From assembly GCF_019972155.1 (NCBI RefSeq), contig NZ_BOVL01000012.1:235855-299854 (forward strand): 64,000 nucleotides of DNA, read 5' to 3'. The notes under the pieces are model-generated. The model did no database searches, was not told where the DNA came from, and worked only from the letters and a program-made list of their open reading frames with translations. The stretch is from Bradyrhizobium sp. RD5-C2. GTDB lineage: Bacteria > Pseudomonadota > Alphaproteobacteria > Rhizobiales > Xanthobacteraceae. Within the stretch, counting starts at the first letter, position 1, and the number at the start of each line of letters is the position of its first letter. Positions 1 through 9,526 of the stretch are shown in pieces. The position numbers and the translations under genes are program-made.

Positions 1-2
1 AG

Positions 3-56
3 ATCATTGAAGTCATGCAGAGCCGGCTGAAGGAACTGACAGATGTGGCGCCGTAG
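3..56 (+). CDS. C-terminal end of an unidentified gene (partial)
   Basis: The only open frame entering from the left edge encodes 17 residues (ending in SRLKELTDVAP) before a TAG at 54-56. The charged, helical composition fits the tail of a real protein, but it is too short to assign a family. The stop codon lies inside the left arm of the palindromic element at 53-121, a common position for such repeats at gene ends. It could also be chance coding. Confidence 0.45.
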   Translation: MIEVMQSRLKELTDVAP

Positions 57-121
57 CCCGGACGGAGCCAACGGGTCGCGCGAAGCGCGCCCGATGACAG
101 GCTCCGCGCAATCCGGGCTAC
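53..121. repeat. Palindromic intergenic repeat (REP-like, GTAGCCCGGA arms)
   Basis: Outer arms GTAGCCCGGA (53-62) and TCCGGGCTAC (112-121) are perfect inverted repeats. Inside them CGGAGCC (63-69) pairs with GGCTCCG (100-106), and a GC-rich hairpin around 76-90 forms the core. As RNA it would fold into a long branched hairpin and could end transcription of the partial gene to the left and of ald, which converges from the right. It resembles the short palindromic repeats scattered through Bradyrhizobium genomes. Confidence 0.75.
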
Positions 122-139
122 AAATGCGCGCCGAAATTC

Positions 140-1255
<1,116 letters not shown>

Positions 1256-1284
1256 GGTCCGCTCCTTGAAGAATTCGTTTCCCT

Positions 1285-1298
1285 TAGCCTCAAGGCTA
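1285..1298. promoter_or_regulatory. Candidate operator between ald and its Lrp-type regulator
   Basis: TAGCCT-CA-AGGCTA (1285-1290 and 1293-1298) is a perfect 6-bp dyad, 30 bp upstream of ald and about 100 bp upstream of the regulator. Lrp-family proteins bind short dyads in such divergent promoters. Assignment as the operator is inference. Confidence 0.4.
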
Positions 1299-1396
1299 TT
1301 CCTCGTCACACGGCGTTTCTCAGCGAATTCCGGCTTGTGCACATGCAAATACGCTCATATCCTTCGTTTCCAGCTCAGCCCTCGAAGGAAAACTGC

Positions 1397-1870
1397 GTGG
1401 ACGGTCTCGATCGTATCGATCTCAGAATCCTTGCCGAGCTGGTCGCCGATGCGCGCGCTAGCCAGATCGAGCTCGCCGAGAAGGTCGGGCTGTCGCCGAC
1501 CGCCTGCGCGCGGCGCATCCGTCATCTCGAGGAGATCGGCGTGATCCGCGGCTACCGTGTCGACCTCGAGCCGACAGCGCTTGGCCTGGTGACCACCGTC
1601 GTCGTCACCATCACGCTGGAGAAGCAGAGCGAGGATTATCTCGCAGCCTTCGAGGCCGCGATCGCGCGCTGCCCCGACGTCGTGTCCTGCCATCTGATGT
1701 CGGGCAGCGACGATTATCATTTGCAGGTCATCGCCCGCGACATCGCCGACTTCGAGCGCATCCACAAGCAGCATCTGTCGCGGATGCCGGGCGTCGCCCG
1801 CATCCATTCCAGCTTCGCGATGCGCGAGGTGGTCCGCCGCACCATTCCGGAGACCGCGCTGCGCGGCTGA
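1397..1870 (+). CDS. Lrp/AsnC-family transcriptional regulator, probable ald regulator
   Basis: A 157-residue protein beginning at GTG 1397 (VDGLDRIDLRILAEL), preceded by GAAGGAAA. An in-frame ATG at 1343 would add 18 residues that do not look like the family. Residues 1-55 form the AsnC-type winged helix-turn-helix (LAEKVGLSPTACARRIRHLE); residues 65-150 form the RAM ligand-binding/oligomerisation domain (DVVSCHLMSGSDDYHLQV). Its divergence from ald points to alanine-responsive control of ald and probably of itself. Effector and sign of regulation are inference. Confidence 0.9.
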   Translation: MDGLDRIDLRILAELVADARASQIELAEKVGLSPTACARRIRHLEEIGVIRGYRVDLEPTALGLVTTVVVTITLEKQSEDYLAAFEAAIARCPDVVSCHLMSGSDDYHLQVIARDIADFERIHKQHLSRMPGVARIHSSFAMREVVRRTIPETALRG

Positions 1871-1885
1871 AGGCCGATCGCCGCG

Positions 1886-2446
1886 TCAGGACGGATGGCG
1901 GCTCGCGCGCGGCCACATCCGCGCCAGCGTGTCGTCCTTCTTGACGACGACATGCCAGAGCGTCGCGGCGATGTGCAGCGCGACCACCGCATAAACGAAG
2001 TAGGCAAGTACGCCATGCGCGAGCTCGCCGGCCTCCGCGACCGCCTTGTTGTCGGCGAACAGGCGCGGCCAACTGAAGGTCCAGAAATAGCGCAGCGAAT
2101 AGCCGCCCGCCGACGAGAACATGTATCCGGTCACCGGCATCACGAACAGGATGGCGTAGAGCGCCCAGTGATTGAGCCGTGCCGCGATCCTGACCAGCGG
2201 CGAGAACGAGCCCTGCTCCGGCGGCGCCGTGGTCACGGCGCGCACCATCAGCCGCAGGATCGCCAGGAAGAACAGGGTGACGCCGAGCGACTTGTGCACC
2301 TCGAGCAGCTCGCGCCGCGGCGACGTTCCCGCCGGCTGCAGCCCGCAATAAAGCCCGATCAGCATGGCCGCGATGAACAGCACCGCCGTCGCCCAGTGAA
2401 TCCGGCGCAACAGCGGATCGTAGCTGGCCGTCATGTCCGTCGTCAC
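1886..2446 (-). CDS. Cytochrome b561-family membrane protein
   Basis: This 186-residue protein has four predicted transmembrane segments (about residues 15-35, 50-68, 92-112 and 145-165) and the His residues expected to hold two b hemes: IHWATA near 17, EVHKSLG near 50, NHWALY near 92 and LHIAATLWH near 160. The family transfers electrons between quinol and acceptors such as superoxide in the inner membrane. The frame begins with GTG 2446; an ATG at 2434 is an equally plausible start. It converges on the Lrp gene (16 bp between stops) and is not in an operon. The redox partner is unknown. Confidence 0.85.
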   Translation of the reverse strand: MTTDMTASYDPLLRRIHWATAVLFIAAMLIGLYCGLQPAGTSPRRELLEVHKSLGVTLFFLAILRLMVRAVTTAPPEQGSFSPLVRIAARLNHWALYAILFVMPVTGYMFSSAGGYSLRYFWTFSWPRLFADNKAVAEAGELAHGVLAYFVYAVVALHIAATLWHVVVKKDDTLARMWPRASRHPS

Positions 2447-2593
2447 GAGGCGCCTTCGGTTGAAGCCAGCCCGTGCGGGTTCGGCCCGAAAATGGAAGCC
2501 GTTCCATAGATGATCGCGCGACGCCTGCCTACGGGGCGGGCGTCAACTTCGATCACGATCGCGAAGGGGTGGCGGGCCGATGCTCCCCTCAAT

Positions 2594-2694
2594 CGTCATT
2601 CCGGGGCGCGCGAAGCGCGAGCCCGGAATCCATCCAACCGCAACACGGCCCGATGGATTCCGGGCCTGCGCCTTCGGCGCATCCCGGAATGACG
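2594..2694. repeat. Palindromic intergenic repeat (CGTCATTCCGGG arms)
   Basis: Outer arms CGTCATTCCGGG (2594) and CCCGGAATGACG (ending 2694), plus inner arms CCCGGAATCCATC and GATGGATTCCGGG, form a nested imperfect palindrome; each half also carries a small GC-rich hairpin. A degenerate extra half (CGGAATGACG) lies at 2714-2723. It fills much of the 472-bp gene-free stretch 2447-2918, where the only other structure seen is the CTGTCACAAA repeat set. Copies of this type are typical of bradyrhizobial intergenic DNA. Confidence 0.75.
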
Positions 2695-2752
2695 AAGGAG
2701 GGACGGCGCGCCTCGGAATGACGAACGGAGGGTCCGCGCAGCCACGCGCTCA

Positions 2753-2810
2753 CTGTCACAAATGCCGCGCTGTCACAAACCGCGCCCGCTGTCACAAACG
2801 CTGTCACAAT
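2753..2810. repeat. Four direct copies of CTGTCACAAA
   Basis: CTGTCACAAA occurs at 2753-2762, 2770-2779 and 2789-2798, and CTGTCACAAT at 2801-2810, all in the same orientation with start-to-start spacing 17, 19 and 12 bp. They lie 109-166 bp upstream of the membrane protein gene at 2919. They could be binding sites for a regulator or a decayed minisatellite; the sequence does not decide. Confidence 0.6.
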
Positions 2811-2918
2811 CGGAGCCGCCCGGCCCCGCGCCACACGCATTTTTTAGTCGTGATACGCCGCCTTCTATGACAGAATTACTACAATTCAATATCAGTTCGG
2901 TTACACGCGGAGCGGTGA

Positions 2919-3899
2919 ATGAGCATGGAGTGGCGGGCGCGGCCGGTTTCGCTGGCTTGGTCGAATCCAGTGGTCCGGTGGTGGGGCTTCCTGAGCCTCG
3001 TCAGCGCTGCCAACATCGCGATCTGGTTCGCGCTGTACCGCCAGTTCCATGAGCAGTCGAACGGCAGCTTCAGCAACACGTCCGGCATCGGCCTGATGCT
3101 GCTGCTCTGCGCGGCCTATGTGTTCGGCTGCGCCTTCCGCTCGGTGCTGCCGCGCGCCGACGTGCAGCGCATCTGCCTGTTCGACACCTGGCTGTCGAGC
3201 GTCGTTGTCGGCCGCACCGTCGCCACCGTCGCCGAGGTCTGCTTCGCCGCGCAATGGGCGATTATCCTGCATCAGCTCGGCACCATGACCGGCGCCGAGA
3301 CCACCATCAACATCGCCTGGATCATCGTGCCGCTGATCGTGATCGCGGAATGCTTCTCCTGGTATGCGGTGCTGACCACCCATTATCTCTGCAACGCGAT
3401 CGAGAACTCGATCTGGGCTGTCGTGTTCTTCCTGGTCGGGATCGCGCTGTGCCGGCTGCTGCCCGAGTTTCATGGCCCGGTGCGCTGGGCGTTCATCGTC
3501 GCGATCGTCGGCATCGCCGCCTTCCTCGCCTTCCTGATGACCGTCGACGTCCCGATGTATCTGAACCGCTGGCGCGCCAACCTCGCCGCCGGCGGCACGC
3601 TGCTGCATCCGCTCGAGGGCCTGCGCGACGTCAGCAGGCGGTGGGTCGTGACCCATGACATCGCCGAATGGCGCGAGGAGATCGCCTGGATGTCGCTGTA
3701 TTTCAGCATGGCGGTATGGTCGAGCCTTGCGCTCTGCGTCGGCTACTCGCTCGAGGATCAGCTGCCGCGCTACCGCACCGAGCCTGCGATCCTCGCGACC
3801 ACGCCGGCGATCGAAAACCCGACACCGTCGATCGTCAGCACGACGCCGGCGGCGCAGCACACCGCAACGATCGACGCGGCGGCGCCGTCACGGAATTGA
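2919..3899 (+). CDS. Hypothetical seven-helix membrane protein
   Basis: This 326-residue protein has about seven hydrophobic helices: residues 18-42, 56-76, 90-115, 128-150, 160-180, 187-208 and 256-277. A soluble stretch (about 215-255, rich in R and W) separates the last two, and the C-terminal tail of about 45 residues is Thr/Pro/Ala-rich with no recognisable domain. No transport or enzyme motif is visible. ATG 2919 is preceded by GGAGCGGTGA, a reasonable ribosome site. It stands alone downstream of repeats and upstream of a glutamine amidotransferase, 85 bp away, with no obvious functional link. I do not recognise the family. Confidence 0.75.
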   Translation: MSMEWRARPVSLAWSNPVVRWWGFLSLVSAANIAIWFALYRQFHEQSNGSFSNTSGIGLMLLLCAAYVFGCAFRSVLPRADVQRICLFDTWLSSVVVGRTVATVAEVCFAAQWAIILHQLGTMTGAETTINIAWIIVPLIVIAECFSWYAVLTTHYLCNAIENSIWAVVFFLVGIALCRLLPEFHGPVRWAFIVAIVGIAAFLAFLMTVDVPMYLNRWRANLAAGGTLLHPLEGLRDVSRRWVVTHDIAEWREEIAWMSLYFSMAVWSSLALCVGYSLEDQLPRYRTEPAILATTPAIENPTPSIVSTTPAAQHTATIDAAAPSRN

Positions 3900-3984
3900 A
3901 CGGCGGTCGCCGCGCGCGGCTTGTGGCCGTCAGCGTTTCCGGAGTAAACGCTGGATCGTCCCCGCTCATCCATCCGCGCGTTCC

Positions 3985-4698
3985 ATGCCCCGCATCACCA
4001 TCATCGAAACCGGGCTCGTCAGTCCGCAATTCCGCGAGCGCCACGGCAGCTATCCGCAGATGTTCCAGCGGATGGTGGCGACTTCATATCCGTCGGTCGC
4101 CTGTGACGTCGTCAGTGTCGCCAACGGTGAGGCACTTCCGGATCCGGCCACGTTGGATGCGATCCTGATCACGGGATCGGCGGCCGGCGTCTATGACGAT
4201 GTCGCCTGGATCGCGCCGCTCGAAGCCTTCGTGCGCACAGCCCACGACAAGCACGTTCCGATGGTCGGCGTCTGCTTCGGTCATCAGCTGATCGCGCAAG
4301 CGCTTGGCGGCACAGTGCGCAAGTCCGAGAAAGGCTGGGGCATCGGCCGCCATGTCTATCGGATAGCGCCGGACAACGGGCTGCTCGCGGGCGACACGAT
4401 CGCGGCGGCCGCCTCGCATCAGGACCAGGTGATCACCCCGCCCGCCTCTGCGCGCACCATCATGGCGTCCGAGTTCACCCCGCATGCCGGGTTGCTCTAT
4501 GCCAACGGCACGACGCTGTCGGTGCAGCCGCATCCGGAATTCAGCGCCGATTACGCCGACGCGCTGTGCGACCTGCGCCGCGGCCTCGCGCCCGACGCCG
4601 TGGTCGAAACCGCCAAGGCATCGCTCACCGAGCCGCTCGACCACGCCACGCTCGGCGGCGTGGTCACGCGCTTCCTCATGCGCCGCGGGCCTGAGTGA
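3985..4698 (+). CDS. Class I glutamine amidotransferase domain protein (GuaA-like)
   Basis: A free-standing 237-residue GATase1 domain. The nucleophile elbow GVCFGHQ (about residues 93-99) supplies the catalytic Cys, and QPHPEF (about 176-181) supplies the His and Glu of the triad, so glutamine hydrolysis or gamma-glutamyl bond cleavage is plausible. There is no ATP-pyrophosphatase or synthetase domain, so this is not GMP synthase itself. Stand-alone relatives include putative gamma-glutamyl hydrolases of the PuuD type. The start at ATG 3985 gives the family N-terminus MPRITIIETG; a longer frame reaching back to 3655 overlaps the previous gene and lacks similarity. Substrate unknown. Confidence 0.88.
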   Translation: MPRITIIETGLVSPQFRERHGSYPQMFQRMVATSYPSVACDVVSVANGEALPDPATLDAILITGSAAGVYDDVAWIAPLEAFVRTAHDKHVPMVGVCFGHQLIAQALGGTVRKSEKGWGIGRHVYRIAPDNGLLAGDTIAAAASHQDQVITPPASARTIMASEFTPHAGLLYANGTTLSVQPHPEFSADYADALCDLRRGLAPDAVVETAKASLTEPLDHATLGGVVTRFLMRRGPE

Positions 4699-4704
4699 GA
4701 ACCC

Positions 4705-5055
4705 TCAAGTCATGCTGCCCGGCATGAAGCAGCGCACGCGCGGGTGGCCGTCGATATAGTGCTTCCACACCATGGTTCGCCCGATCTTGTTCGGCTCGGT
4801 GATCAAGGCCTCGTCCGGCACCACGACCCATTCGTCGTCGATGTGCACGCGATAGTGACCGTGGTCCGATTCCCAGTCCGGATCGGCGACCACGGATCCG
4901 TCGGCGTCGGAACAGCATTGTCCGTAGCCGCTGTGCAGGCTTTCAAACCAGGGCTTTAGAGGTGAATTGGCGTAGCGGCCGTCATCGCGCGCCAGGGTCG
5001 GCGATGTCAGCCACATCGCCCCCAGCAGCAGTGCCGCACGCGTGATGGCGTGCAT
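4705..5055 (-). CDS. Small secreted protein, unknown function
   Basis: A 116-residue protein starting at ATG 5055 with a short signal peptide (ITRAALLLGAMWLTS, cleavage near LARDD, about residue 22). The mature part has paired Cys in YGQCCSDADGS and one near the C-terminus (VRCFMPGS), plus a His/Trp/Asp-rich middle. A frame extending to 5160 is rejected because the signal peptide would then be internal. Its stop faces the stop of the amidotransferase gene, six bases away. I recognise it only as a small periplasmic protein of the kind common in Bradyrhizobium. Confidence 0.75.
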   Translation of the reverse strand: MHAITRAALLLGAMWLTSPTLARDDGRYANSPLKPWFESLHSGYGQCCSDADGSVVADPDWESDHGHYRVHIDDEWVVVPDEALITEPNKIGRTMVWKHYIDGHPRVRCFMPGSMT

Positions 5056-5304
5056 GTTGTGGTCTCCGCAGATCTGATCCAGCTGCGGGCGCGCATCACT
5101 TACTGTTCGCCGGCGACATTGCCGTCGCGGGCGAAACACGACGAATCGGCGCCCCAGCACCTTGCATTGAAGTATGCAAGAGCGACGCCAGACTGCATTC
5201 CGGGAGACTACGGCCGACGAAAGTATTGGGGGCGCGGACCGTCGCGTGCCGCGCAGGGCAGGTCGCCTTTTCAGGCACGCGCGATCGCCTTCGGCACGAC
5301 TCGA

Positions 5305-6240
5305 TCAGCGGATCGCCGCAGCGACCTCGGGGACCAGCGGCGGTGCGCTTCGTGACGCAGCCTGCAGCGCGCATTCGACGAACCGGCGTGGCAAGAGCGA
5401 GGCGTTCGAACGCATCGCCACCAGCATGCGGCTCTCCGCATCCGGCGTGTCCAGCGCTTTCGCGACCACGTTCATGACGCCGGCCTGCTGGTAACACGAC
5501 GGCAGGATCGAAAGTCCGATCCCGGCCGCCACGAGGCTGAGCACCGTGCGCAGTTCATGAGCTTCCTGCGCGATCCGCGGCGCAAAGCCGGCCCTCCGGC
5601 ACAGCATCGCCGCCTGGTCGCCGACGCCGCAACCGCTTTCCGCCATGCCGACGAATTCATGTTCGGCAAGGTCGGCAACGCTGAGCTTGCCGGGCGCGGC
5701 GGCCAGCGGATGATCGATCGGCAGGAACACCATCAACCGGTCGCGCCAGACGACATGAACCTGCAAGTCCGCCGCCGGCCGGAAATCCAGCGGCGGCCGC
5801 ATGATCGCGACGTCGAGCTCGGCGTCGGCGAGCGCCTGCAGCTGCTTTGCGGTCGACATGTGCCTGAGCTCGATCTTCACCCGCGGATAGCTGCCGCGGA
5901 AGCTGCGGAACAGTTCGGCGAACATCTCGAGCATCGGAACCGAGTCGGTGAAGCCGACACGGACCGCGCCAGCCTCCCCGCGCGCGGCGCGGCGCACGGT
6001 CTCCGACGCAAGGTCGAGCTCGCTGACAGCACGCCGTGCGTGCTCAAGCAGCAACTGGCCGGCCTGGGTGAGCTCGACCGCACGCCGCGTCCGCGACAAC
6101 AGCTGAGTGCCGAGCTCCTCCTCCATCGCCTTGATCTGCGTGCTCAGCGGCGGCTGGCTGACATGCAGCCGCTTGGCGGCGCGGCTGAAGCTGAGCTCTT
6201 CGGCCACCGCGATGAAGTAGCGAAGCTGCCTGTAATCCAT
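5305..6240 (-). CDS. LysR-family transcriptional regulator
   Basis: A 311-residue LTTR. Residues 1-60 form the winged helix-turn-helix (MDYRQLRYFIAVAEELSFSR, then AAKRLHVSQPPLSTQIKAME), and residues 90-300 form the type 2 periplasmic-binding-fold effector domain. It is divergent from the MFS/LigJ/LigK genes starting at 6442, with 201 bp between starts, the classic layout for an LTTR that activates the facing operon. The effector is inferred to be an intermediate or substrate of that aromatic pathway. No unambiguous T-N11-A box could be singled out by eye. Confidence 0.92.
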   Translation of the reverse strand: MDYRQLRYFIAVAEELSFSRAAKRLHVSQPPLSTQIKAMEEELGTQLLSRTRRAVELTQAGQLLLEHARRAVSELDLASETVRRAARGEAGAVRVGFTDSVPMLEMFAELFRSFRGSYPRVKIELRHMSTAKQLQALADAELDVAIMRPPLDFRPAADLQVHVVWRDRLMVFLPIDHPLAAAPGKLSVADLAEHEFVGMAESGCGVGDQAAMLCRRAGFAPRIAQEAHELRTVLSLVAAGIGLSILPSCYQQAGVMNVVAKALDTPDAESRMLVAMRSNASLLPRRFVECALQAASRSAPPLVPEVAAAIR

Positions 6241-6441
6241 CGCTTATTCCGTTTCCCTATAAGTGATGGGTCAAAGCGGTATTTGACCTCCCACGGCCGT
6301 TTCCCGATCTTGGCGGCAAAACGCCGATGCTCCAAGGGGCAACACGCGCAGCCGGTCAGCCATGCGAAATCGCCGCGAATAACAGGCGCTCCGCCCGGTT
6401 CGGATCACAAGCGCGATAACAAGAAGCAAGGGAGGATTCCA

Positions 6442-7770
6442 ATGGGCCAAGCGTCCGTCAGCGAGCTCGAACAGCAAACCATCCGCCGGGTCTATTGGCG
6501 GCTGATCCCGATCCTCTTCGCCATGATGTTCTTCAACTATCTCGACCGTATCAATCTCGGCTACGCCGGGCTGACGATGAACAAGGATCTCGGCCTCAGC
6601 CCCGCGATCTTCGGCTTTGCCGCCAGCATCTTCTTCCTCGGCTACATGGTGCTCGAAGTGCCGAGCAATCTGATGCTGCACTGGCTCGGCGCCCGGATCT
6701 GGCTCGCGCGGATCCTGATCACCTGGGGTCTCGTCGCCACGCTCACGGCCTTTGTCTGGAATCCGCTCAGCCTCTATGTGATGCGGTTCGGCCTCGGCGT
6801 CGCGGAAGCCGGCTTCATGCCCGGCGTGGTGCTGTATCTGACCTACTGGTTCCCCGCGCGCTACCGCGCCCGCGCGGTCGCCGGCTACATCATCGCCGGC
6901 TCGTTCTCGGCGGTGCTGGGCGGGCCGATCTCGACCAGCATCATGACCTTCCTCGACGGCGCGTCCGGCCTGCATGGCTGGCAATGGATGTTCATCGCCG
7001 AGGGCGTGCCGACCATTCTGCTCGGCCTGTTCACGCTCTATTATCTGACCGACCGTCCCGCCAAGGCGAACTGGCTCACCAAAGAGCAGGCCGCCTGGCT
7101 GGAAGGCGAGCTCGCCACTGAGCGGGCCGAGATCGAACAACAGGGGCAGCACAGGTTGATCGAATGCGTGCTCGATATCAGGGTCTGGCTGCTGGCGGCG
7201 CTGTTCGGCTGCGCGCTGGTCGGGATCTATGGCCTGCTGCTGTGGCTGCCGCAGATCATCAAGGGGATGGGCAATCTCAGCAACATCGAGGTCGGCTTTC
7301 TATCGGCGATCCCGCCGCTGCTCGGCGTCGTCGGCACCATCGTGGTCAGCCGCAGCTCGGACAAGACAGGCGACCGCAAGTTTCATCTCGCGGCCGTCTA
7401 TCTGCTCGCCGCCGTCGCCATGCTCGGCAGCGCCTATGTCGCGAGCCCGGTGCTGGCCTTCGTGTTCCTCTGCATCGTCGGCTTCAGCCTGAACGCCGGC
7501 AATCCGCTGTTCTGGAGCATCAACGCCTCGCTGCTGACCGGCGCGGCCGGCGCCGCTGCGATCGCCATGGTCAACACGCTGGCGCAGTTCGGCGGGCTGA
7601 TCGGCCCGTGGTGCATCGGGCTGATCAAGGACTCCACCGGAAGCTTCTCCTGGGCGCTGGTCGGCATTGCCGGCTTCCTGTTCGTCGCCTCCGCCATCGC
7701 CGCCACCATGCGCGTCAAACCGCGCGAGACGGAATTGACGGGCGCGATCCCGTCATCCGTCGCACACTGA
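6442..7770 (+). CDS. MFS transporter, anion:cation symporter (ACS) type, probable aromatic acid carrier
   Basis: A 442-residue, 12-helix major facilitator. The N-terminus has the ACS-type motif FFNYLDRINLGYAGLTM (about residues 30-46), typical of phthalate, tartrate and glucarate carriers. ATG 6442 follows GGGAGGATTCCA. It is the first gene facing the LysR regulator and lies 22 bp before ligJ. The natural inference is uptake of an aromatic or tricarboxylate-like acid that enters the LigJ/LigK steps. The substrate is not readable from the sequence. Confidence 0.9.
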   Translation: MGQASVSELEQQTIRRVYWRLIPILFAMMFFNYLDRINLGYAGLTMNKDLGLSPAIFGFAASIFFLGYMVLEVPSNLMLHWLGARIWLARILITWGLVATLTAFVWNPLSLYVMRFGLGVAEAGFMPGVVLYLTYWFPARYRARAVAGYIIAGSFSAVLGGPISTSIMTFLDGASGLHGWQWMFIAEGVPTILLGLFTLYYLTDRPAKANWLTKEQAAWLEGELATERAEIEQQGQHRLIECVLDIRVWLLAALFGCALVGIYGLLLWLPQIIKGMGNLSNIEVGFLSAIPPLLGVVGTIVVSRSSDKTGDRKFHLAAVYLLAAVAMLGSAYVASPVLAFVFLCIVGFSLNAGNPLFWSINASLLTGAAGAAAIAMVNTLAQFGGLIGPWCIGLIKDSTGSFSWALVGIAGFLFVASAIAATMRVKPRETELTGAIPSSVAH

Positions 7771-7792
7771 AAAACCTACTAAGGACGCAACC

Positions 7793-8818
7793 ATGATCAT
7801 CGACTGTCACGGCCATTACACCACCGAGCCGGCCAAGCTGCAGATCTTCCGCGACAAGCAGCTCGCCGGCCTCGCCGATAAATCACGCCGGCCGCTCACC
7901 ACCAATCTCGGCATCACCGACGACGAGATCCGCACCAGCGTCGAGGGTGCGCAGCTCCGCCTGCAGAAGGAGCGCGGCACCGACGTCACCATCTTCTCGC
8001 CGCGCGCCGCCGGCATGGCGCATCATGTCGGCAAGGAAGCAACCAGCCGCGAATGGACCACGATCTGCAACGACCTGGTGCACCGGGTCTGCACGCTGTT
8101 TCCGCAGAACTTCGTCCCCGTCTGCCAGCTGCCGCAGAGCCCGGGCGTGCAGCCCAAAAACTGCATCGAGGAGCTCGAGCGCTGCGTGACCCAGCTCGGC
8201 TTCGTCGGCTGCAACCTCAATCCCGATCCGGCCGGCGGCCACTGGTGCGATCCGCCGCTGACCGATGAATGGTGGTATCCGCTGTATGAGAAGATGGTCG
8301 AGCTCGACGTACCGGCGATGGTCCATGTCTCTTCGTCCTGCAATCCGTGCTTCCACGGCACCGGCGCGCACTACCTCAACGGCGACACCACCGCCTTCAT
8401 GCAGTTCCTGACCTCTGACCTGTTCAAGCGCTTCCCGACCCTGCGGTTCATCATCCCGCATGGCGGCGGCGCGGTGCCCTATCACTGGGGCCGCTACCGC
8501 GGCCTCGCACAGGACATGAAGCTGCCGCCGCTGTCGGAGCATCTGTTGAAGAACGTGTTCTTCGACACCTGCGTGTATCATCTCCCCGGCATCGAGCTGT
8601 TGACCCGTGTGATCCCGGTCGAGAACATCCTGTTTGCTTCCGAGATGGTCGGCGCGGTGCGCGGCATCGACCCTGAAACGGGACATCACTTCGACGATAC
8701 CCGCCGCTACATCGATGCGCTGCCGCTGAGCGCGGAAGACAAGGCCAAGATATTCGAGGGCAACGCCCGCCGCGTCTATCCCCGCCTCAACGCCCATCTC
8801 GACCGCCGCCCGCACTAG
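7793..8818 (+). CDS. ligJ: 4-oxalomesaconate hydratase
   Basis: This 341-residue amidohydrolase-fold enzyme adds water to 4-oxalomesaconate, giving 4-carboxy-4-hydroxy-2-oxoadipate, in the protocatechuate 4,5-cleavage and gallate pathways. His6 and His8 (DCHGHY), His178 (MVHVSSS) and Glu284 (FASEMVG) fall at the positions I recall for the zinc ligands of Sphingobium LigJ, and the length matches it. It follows the MFS gene by 22 bp and precedes the aldolase for the next step. No protocatechuate 4,5-dioxygenase or CHMS dehydrogenase is in the window. A related amidohydrolase such as gamma-resorcylate decarboxylase is less likely given the neighbour. Confidence 0.85.
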   Translation: MIIDCHGHYTTEPAKLQIFRDKQLAGLADKSRRPLTTNLGITDDEIRTSVEGAQLRLQKERGTDVTIFSPRAAGMAHHVGKEATSREWTTICNDLVHRVCTLFPQNFVPVCQLPQSPGVQPKNCIEELERCVTQLGFVGCNLNPDPAGGHWCDPPLTDEWWYPLYEKMVELDVPAMVHVSSSCNPCFHGTGAHYLNGDTTAFMQFLTSDLFKRFPTLRFIIPHGGGAVPYHWGRYRGLAQDMKLPPLSEHLLKNVFFDTCVYHLPGIELLTRVIPVENILFASEMVGAVRGIDPETGHHFDDTRRYIDALPLSAEDKAKIFEGNARRVYPRLNAHLDRRPH

Positions 8819-8851
8819 GCGACCGCGCCGACAACACACCGGAGAACACCG

Positions 8852-9526
8852 ATGGCCATAGGATTTGCAATTCACAAGGCGAAGCGGAAAGTGTCGCCTG
8901 ACCTCGTCGCGCGCTACCGCACGCTGCCGGTCGCCAATATCAGCGATGTGATGTCGCGGATCGCAGGCACCAACCGGCTGCGGCCGATGCATGCCGGCGG
9001 CTGGCTCGGCGGCCCGGCGCTGACAGTGAAGACCCGGCCCGGCGACAATCTGATGGTGCACAAGGCGATCGACCTCGCGCAGCCGGGCGACGTGATCGTG
9101 GTCGACGCCGGCGGCGTGCTGGTCAACGCCATCATCGGCGAGATCATGTCGACGCTGGCCGAGAAGAAGGGCGTCGCGGGCTTCGTGATCGACGGCTCGA
9201 TCCGCGATGCCGGCGCGATCCGCGCCGGATCGTTCCCGGTGTTCGCCGCCGGCGTCGCCCATCGCGGCCCCTACAAGGACGGCCCGGGCGAGATCAATTG
9301 CACGATCTCGATGGACGGCATGATCGTCGAGCCCGGCGATCTCATCGTGGCCGACGATGACGGCGTGCTCTGTGTGCCGCATGACGACGCCGAGGCCGTC
9401 TGCAAGCTGACCGAGGCCAAGAAGGCAACCGAGGAGAAGGCCATCCAGCAAATCCTCGCCGGTACCAGCGACCGCCGCTGGGTCGATGAGGCCCTGCACC
9501 GGCTCGGCTGCGAGTTCAAGGACTGA
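8852..9526 (+). CDS. ligK: 4-hydroxy-4-methyl-2-oxoglutarate/CHA aldolase (RraA fold)
   Basis: This 224-residue RraA-like protein should be a class II pyruvate aldolase cleaving 4-carboxy-4-hydroxy-2-oxoadipate to pyruvate and oxaloacetate. The substrate and metal region is visible in the RPGDNLMVHKAIDLAQPGD segment (about residues 59-77) and in IDGSIRDAGAIR (about 112-123), which holds the conserved Arg-Asp pair. ATG 8852 has CCGGAGAACACCG just upstream. It lies 33 bp downstream of ligJ, so the two probably form one transcript. RraA proper (an RNase E inhibitor) is shorter and lacks this context. Confidence 0.85.
   Translation: MAIGFAIHKAKRKVSPDLVARYRTLPVANISDVMSRIAGTNRLRPMHAGGWLGGPALTVKTRPGDNLMVHKAIDLAQPGDVIVVDAGGVLVNAIIGEIMSTLAEKKGVAGFVIDGSIRDAGAIRAGSFPVFAAGVAHRGPYKDGPGEINCTISMDGMIVEPGDLIVADDDGVLCVPHDDAEAVCKLTEAKKATEEKAIQQILAGTSDRRWVDEALHRLGCEFKD

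Noticed and set aside
2753..2810. CRISPR array from the CTGTCACAAA repeats
   Set aside because: Repeats are 10 bp with 2-9 bp between them and there are no cas genes; CRISPR repeats and spacers are about 25-40 bp each.
2901..3860. Minus-strand open frame of 319 codons opposite the membrane protein gene
   Set aside because: Arg/His/Asp/Gln-rich composition with no hydrophobic or motif structure; it mirrors codon bias of the + strand gene.
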